Positions 3,858 through 6,070 of a stretch of 6,070 nucleotides of DNA are shown piece after piece. The notes below the pieces were generated by a model, which was given only the letters and a program-made list of their open reading frames with translations, did no database searches and had not been told where the DNA came from. The DNA is from Actinotalea sp. (GTDB lineage Bacteria; Actinomycetota; Actinomycetes; Actinomycetales; Cellulomonadaceae). The stretch is from assembly GCA_014360395.1 (NCBI GenBank), contig JACIXM010000374.1, positions 1 to 6,070 on the forward strand. The letters are read 5' to 3'. Position numbers and translations under genes: made by a program. How positions within the stretch are numbered: position 1 is the stretch's first letter; each line of letters starts with the position of its first letter.

Positions 3858-6038
3858 ATGCGCACCACACCGCTGGAGCCCGGTTCGCCGTGGGTCCACC
3901 TGGAGAGCACTCCGGAGGACTGGGCCGCGGCCGACCCCGGTCTGCTCGCCACGATGCTCGGCCAGCTGCACCTCATCCGGGCGTTCGAGGAGGCCGTCCT
4001 CGACCTCGCGGGGCAGAACCTGGTCCACGGGCCGGCGCACTCGAGCATCGGCCAGGAGGGCGGTGCCGTCGGCTCGGTCCTGGCCCTGCGGGCGTCCGAC
4101 GGCGTCAACGGCACGCACCGGGGGCACCACCAGTTCCTCGCCAAGGTGATCTCCTACGTGACCCCCGAGCTGGACCTCGACGCCCTGGTCCCCGACGACC
4201 TCGCGGCGGTGCTGCGCCGCACCCTCGCGGAGATCCTCGGGCTGGACGAGGGCTGGTCGCGCGGCCGGGGCGGCTCGATGCACCTGCAGTGGATGGAGGC
4301 CGGGGCGCTCGGCACCAACGCGATCGTCGGCGGCGGCGTCCCCCTCGCCGCGGGCAACGCGTGGGCCCAGCGCACCAGCGGGACCGACGACGTGACGGTC
4401 ACCTACTTCGGCGACGGCGCCATGAACATCGGCTCGGTGCTGGAGTCGATGAACCTCACCGCAGCGTGGGCCCTGCCGCTGTGCTTCTTCGTGGAGAACA
4501 ACCTCTACGCCGTCTCCACCAACGTCGCCGAGGTCACGGGCGAGCCGCGCCTGTCCGCGCGCGGCCCCGGCTTCGGCATCGCGTCGTGGCACGTGGACGG
4601 GATGGACCCGCTCGCGGTGCACCTGGCCATGACGCAGGCCGTCGAGCACATGCGTGCCGGCAAGGGCCCGGCGCTCGTGGAGGCCGAGGTCTACCGCTTC
4701 TTCCACCAGAACGGCCCGTACCCCGGCTCCGCCTTCGGGTACCGCCAGAAGGAGGAGGAGGCGCAGTGGCGCGCCCGCGACCCGCTGGAGCGCGTCGCGA
4801 CCGAGATGATCGCCCGCGGGCTCCTCGACGCCGACGCCGTCGCCAGGGTGCGCGCTCAGGCCACCCAGGCCATGGCCGCCGTCGTCGCCGCGCTCACCGA
4901 GCCGGACCCGGACGGCAAGCCGGGCACGAAGCGGATCCGGCCGGAGCTGTGGCCGGACGCGGCGTTCGTCGACGTCGGCATCCGCAGCGACCTGGCCGAG
5001 GTCGCCGACGCCCGCACCGCGGAGGCGGAGGACTTCGCCGGAGCGACGGTGACGAAGCGCTTCATCGAGGCCGTCTCGGGCGTCATGCACCGCCGGATGT
5101 CGACCGACGAGCGGATCGTCGTCCTGGGCGAGGACGTCCACCGCCTCGGCGGGGGGACCAACGGCGCGACGAAGGGCCTCGTCGAGGCGTTCCCCGGGCG
5201 GGTGCTCGGCACCCCGATCAGCGAGAACGCCTTCGTCGGCCTCGGTGGCGGCATGGCGCTCGACGGGCGGTTCCGCCCGGTCGTGGAGCTCATGTACCCG
5301 GACTTCCTGTGGGTGGCCGCGGACCAGCTGTTCAACCAGATCGGCAAGGCGCGGCACATGTTCGGCGGCACCAACGCCGTGCCCTTCGTGCTGCGCACCA
5401 AGGTCGCCAAGGGGGCGGGCTACGGCTCGCAGCACTCCATGGACCCGGCGGGTCTGTTCGCGACCGCGGCCGGCTGGCGCATCGTCGCCCCGTCGAACCC
5501 GTTCGACTACGTCGGCCTCATGAACGCTGCGCTCGCGATCGACGACCCGGTGCTCGTCCTCGAGCACGTCGGGCTGTACCAGAGCACCGGGGAGGTCCCC
5601 GAGGACGACCTCGACTACCACCTGCCGGTGGGCCGGGCGAAGGTCCGCCGCGAGGGGTCCGACGTCACCGTCCTCACCTACCTGAGCATGGTCGGGCACA
5701 CCCTCGAGGCGGTGGAGCAGACCGGCGTCGACGCGGAGGTCATCGACCTGCGCTGGCTCGACCGGGCCAGCATCGACTGGCACACGATCGGCGCCTCGAT
5801 CCGCAAGACGAACGCCGTCCTCATCGCGGAGCAGGGTGCGATCGGCACCTCCTACGGCGGATGGCTCTCCGACGAGATCCAGCGGCGGTTCTTCGACTGG
5901 CTCGACCAGCCGGTGCAGCGGGTCACCGGGCGCGAGGCATCCCCGAGCATCTCCAAGGTGCTCGAGCGGGCCGCCTTCGCGGAGGTCGCCGAGGTCGTCG
6001 AGGGCCTGCGGCGCGTGACCGAGGGGATGGGTGGCTGA
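3858..6038 (+). CDS. Fused alpha-beta E1 subunit of a 2-oxo acid (or acetoin-type) dehydrogenase complex
   Basis: This 726-residue protein joins both E1 subunits in one chain. Residues about 30-345 are E1-alpha: LIRAFEEAVLDLAGQ, GPAHSSIGQEGGAVG, THRGHHQFLAK, the loop SRGRGGSMHL (134-143), and the thiamine diphosphate motif beginning GDGAMN (185-190) and ending ENN (213-215). A linker rich in Pro and charged residues (about 346-395) leads to E1-beta: VVLGEDVHRLGGGTNGATKG, TPISENAFVGLGGGMALDG with Glu456, PVVELMYPDF, and GSQHSMDP with His526, then a C-terminal transketolase-like domain (ADRQ-type helix replaced by AEQG at 657-660). Such E1 enzymes use thiamine diphosphate to decarboxylate a 2-oxo acid, or cleave acetoin, and acylate the lipoyl group of E2. 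AAGGAGA (3844-3850) lies seven bases before the ATG. E2 appears to follow with overlap. Candidate substrates are branched-chain 2-oxo acids, pyruvate-like acids or acetoin; the sequence does not decide between them. Confidence 0.92.
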   Translation: MRTTPLEPGSPWVHLESTPEDWAAADPGLLATMLGQLHLIRAFEEAVLDLAGQNLVHGPAHSSIGQEGGAVGSVLALRASDGVNGTHRGHHQFLAKVISYVTPELDLDALVPDDLAAVLRRTLAEILGLDEGWSRGRGGSMHLQWMEAGALGTNAIVGGGVPLAAGNAWAQRTSGTDDVTVTYFGDGAMNIGSVLESMNLTAAWALPLCFFVENNLYAVSTNVAEVTGEPRLSARGPGFGIASWHVDGMDPLAVHLAMTQAVEHMRAGKGPALVEAEVYRFFHQNGPYPGSAFGYRQKEEEAQWRARDPLERVATEMIARGLLDADAVARVRAQATQAMAAVVAALTEPDPDGKPGTKRIRPELWPDAAFVDVGIRSDLAEVADARTAEAEDFAGATVTKRFIEAVSGVMHRRMSTDERIVVLGEDVHRLGGGTNGATKGLVEAFPGRVLGTPISENAFVGLGGGMALDGRFRPVVELMYPDFLWVAADQLFNQIGKARHMFGGTNAVPFVLRTKVAKGAGYGSQHSMDPAGLFATAAGWRIVAPSNPFDYVGLMNAALAIDDPVLVLEHVGLYQSTGEVPEDDLDYHLPVGRAKVRREGSDVTVLTYLSMVGHTLEAVEQTGVDAEVIDLRWLDRASIDWHTIGASIRKTNAVLIAEQGAIGTSYGGWLSDEIQRRFFDWLDQPVQRVTGREASPSISKVLERAAFAEVAEVVEGLRRVTEGMGG

Positions 6039-6070
6039 CGTGGCGACACTGATCCGGATGCCGGCCGTCA
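6031..6070 (+). CDS. Start of a probable lipoyl E2 acyltransferase, cut by window edge
   Basis: Thirteen codons are visible, reading VADVATLIRMPAV from GTG at 6031 (or VATLIRMPAV from the in-frame GTG at 6040). The ATLIRMPAV start resembles the first strand of the lipoyl domain in dihydrolipoamide acyltransferases (E2), which would receive the acyl group from the upstream E1 and pass it to CoA. GAGGGG at 6021-6026 serves as a ribosome site, four bases before the first GTG. The first GTG gives an eight-base overlap with the E1 stop, suggesting coupled translation. The identification leans heavily on its position after E1, because so little sequence is present. The lipoylated Lys would lie beyond the window. 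Confidence 0.6.
   Translation, partial: MADVATLIRMPAV

Noticed and set aside
3333..5783. Open frame of 816 codons on the minus strand opposite the E1 gene
   Set aside because: It lies mostly antisense to the clearly conserved E1 gene and also overlaps the VOC gene. Its translation is an Arg/Asp/Val/His-rich low-complexity product without recognisable domains, typical of shadow frames in GC-rich DNA.
3668..6052. Open frame of 794 codons on the plus strand overlapping E1
   Set aside because: It runs in another frame of the E1 gene, with an Arg/Gly/Pro-rich product and no domain; the E1 frame is conserved from end to end.

Overview
The window is very GC-rich throughout, and its coding frames use G or C at almost every third position. 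Together with the gene families present, this suggests a high-GC actinobacterium (perhaps a Micrococcales- or Nocardioides-like soil organism; this is inference and no phylogenetic marker is present). I see no rRNA, tRNA, CRISPR array, insertion sequence or integrase. It reads as accessory catabolic metabolism.

Layout, left to right. (1) 1-523, minus: N-terminal part of a YtcJ-like metal-dependent amidohydrolase that runs off the left edge. (2) 524-733: a divergent regulatory gap with a perfect 12-bp palindrome and an imperfect inverted repeat. (3) 734-1177, plus: a Rid/YjgF-family protein lacking the Arg that defines the deaminase-active Rid groups. (4) 1178-1225: a short convergent gap with a GC hairpin. 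(5) 3711 down to 1226, minus: a probable three-gene operon in the order VOC (glyoxalase/dioxygenase-fold) enzyme, GntR/FCD regulator, MFS transporter; the last two overlap by 20 bp. (6) 3712-3857: a divergent control region with two copies of a 12-bp operator-like dyad (core GGATGTATCC) whose centres lie 63 bp apart. (7) 3858-6038, plus: a single-chain E1 of a 2-oxo acid (or acetoin-type) dehydrogenase complex, with the alpha and beta subunits fused. (8) 6031 to the right edge, plus: the first codons of what looks like the lipoyl E2 subunit, overlapping E1 by 8 bp.

How they may work together. The simplest reading is a ligand-inducible catabolic module. The MFS carrier would import a small organic substrate and the GntR/FCD protein would sense it or a metabolite. 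The regulator would act at the paired dyads between the VOC operon and the E1-E2 operon. The VOC enzyme would isomerise, cleave or otherwise process an intermediate, and E1-E2 would oxidatively decarboxylate or cleave a 2-oxo compound to an acyl-CoA. The amidohydrolase and Rid protein next door could feed the pathway from a nitrogen-containing precursor, but that link rests on proximity alone. The substrate cannot be named from this sequence. The most interesting items are the helically phased operator pair, the fused E1, the Arg-less Rid protein, and the palindrome placed over a possible leaderless promoter.
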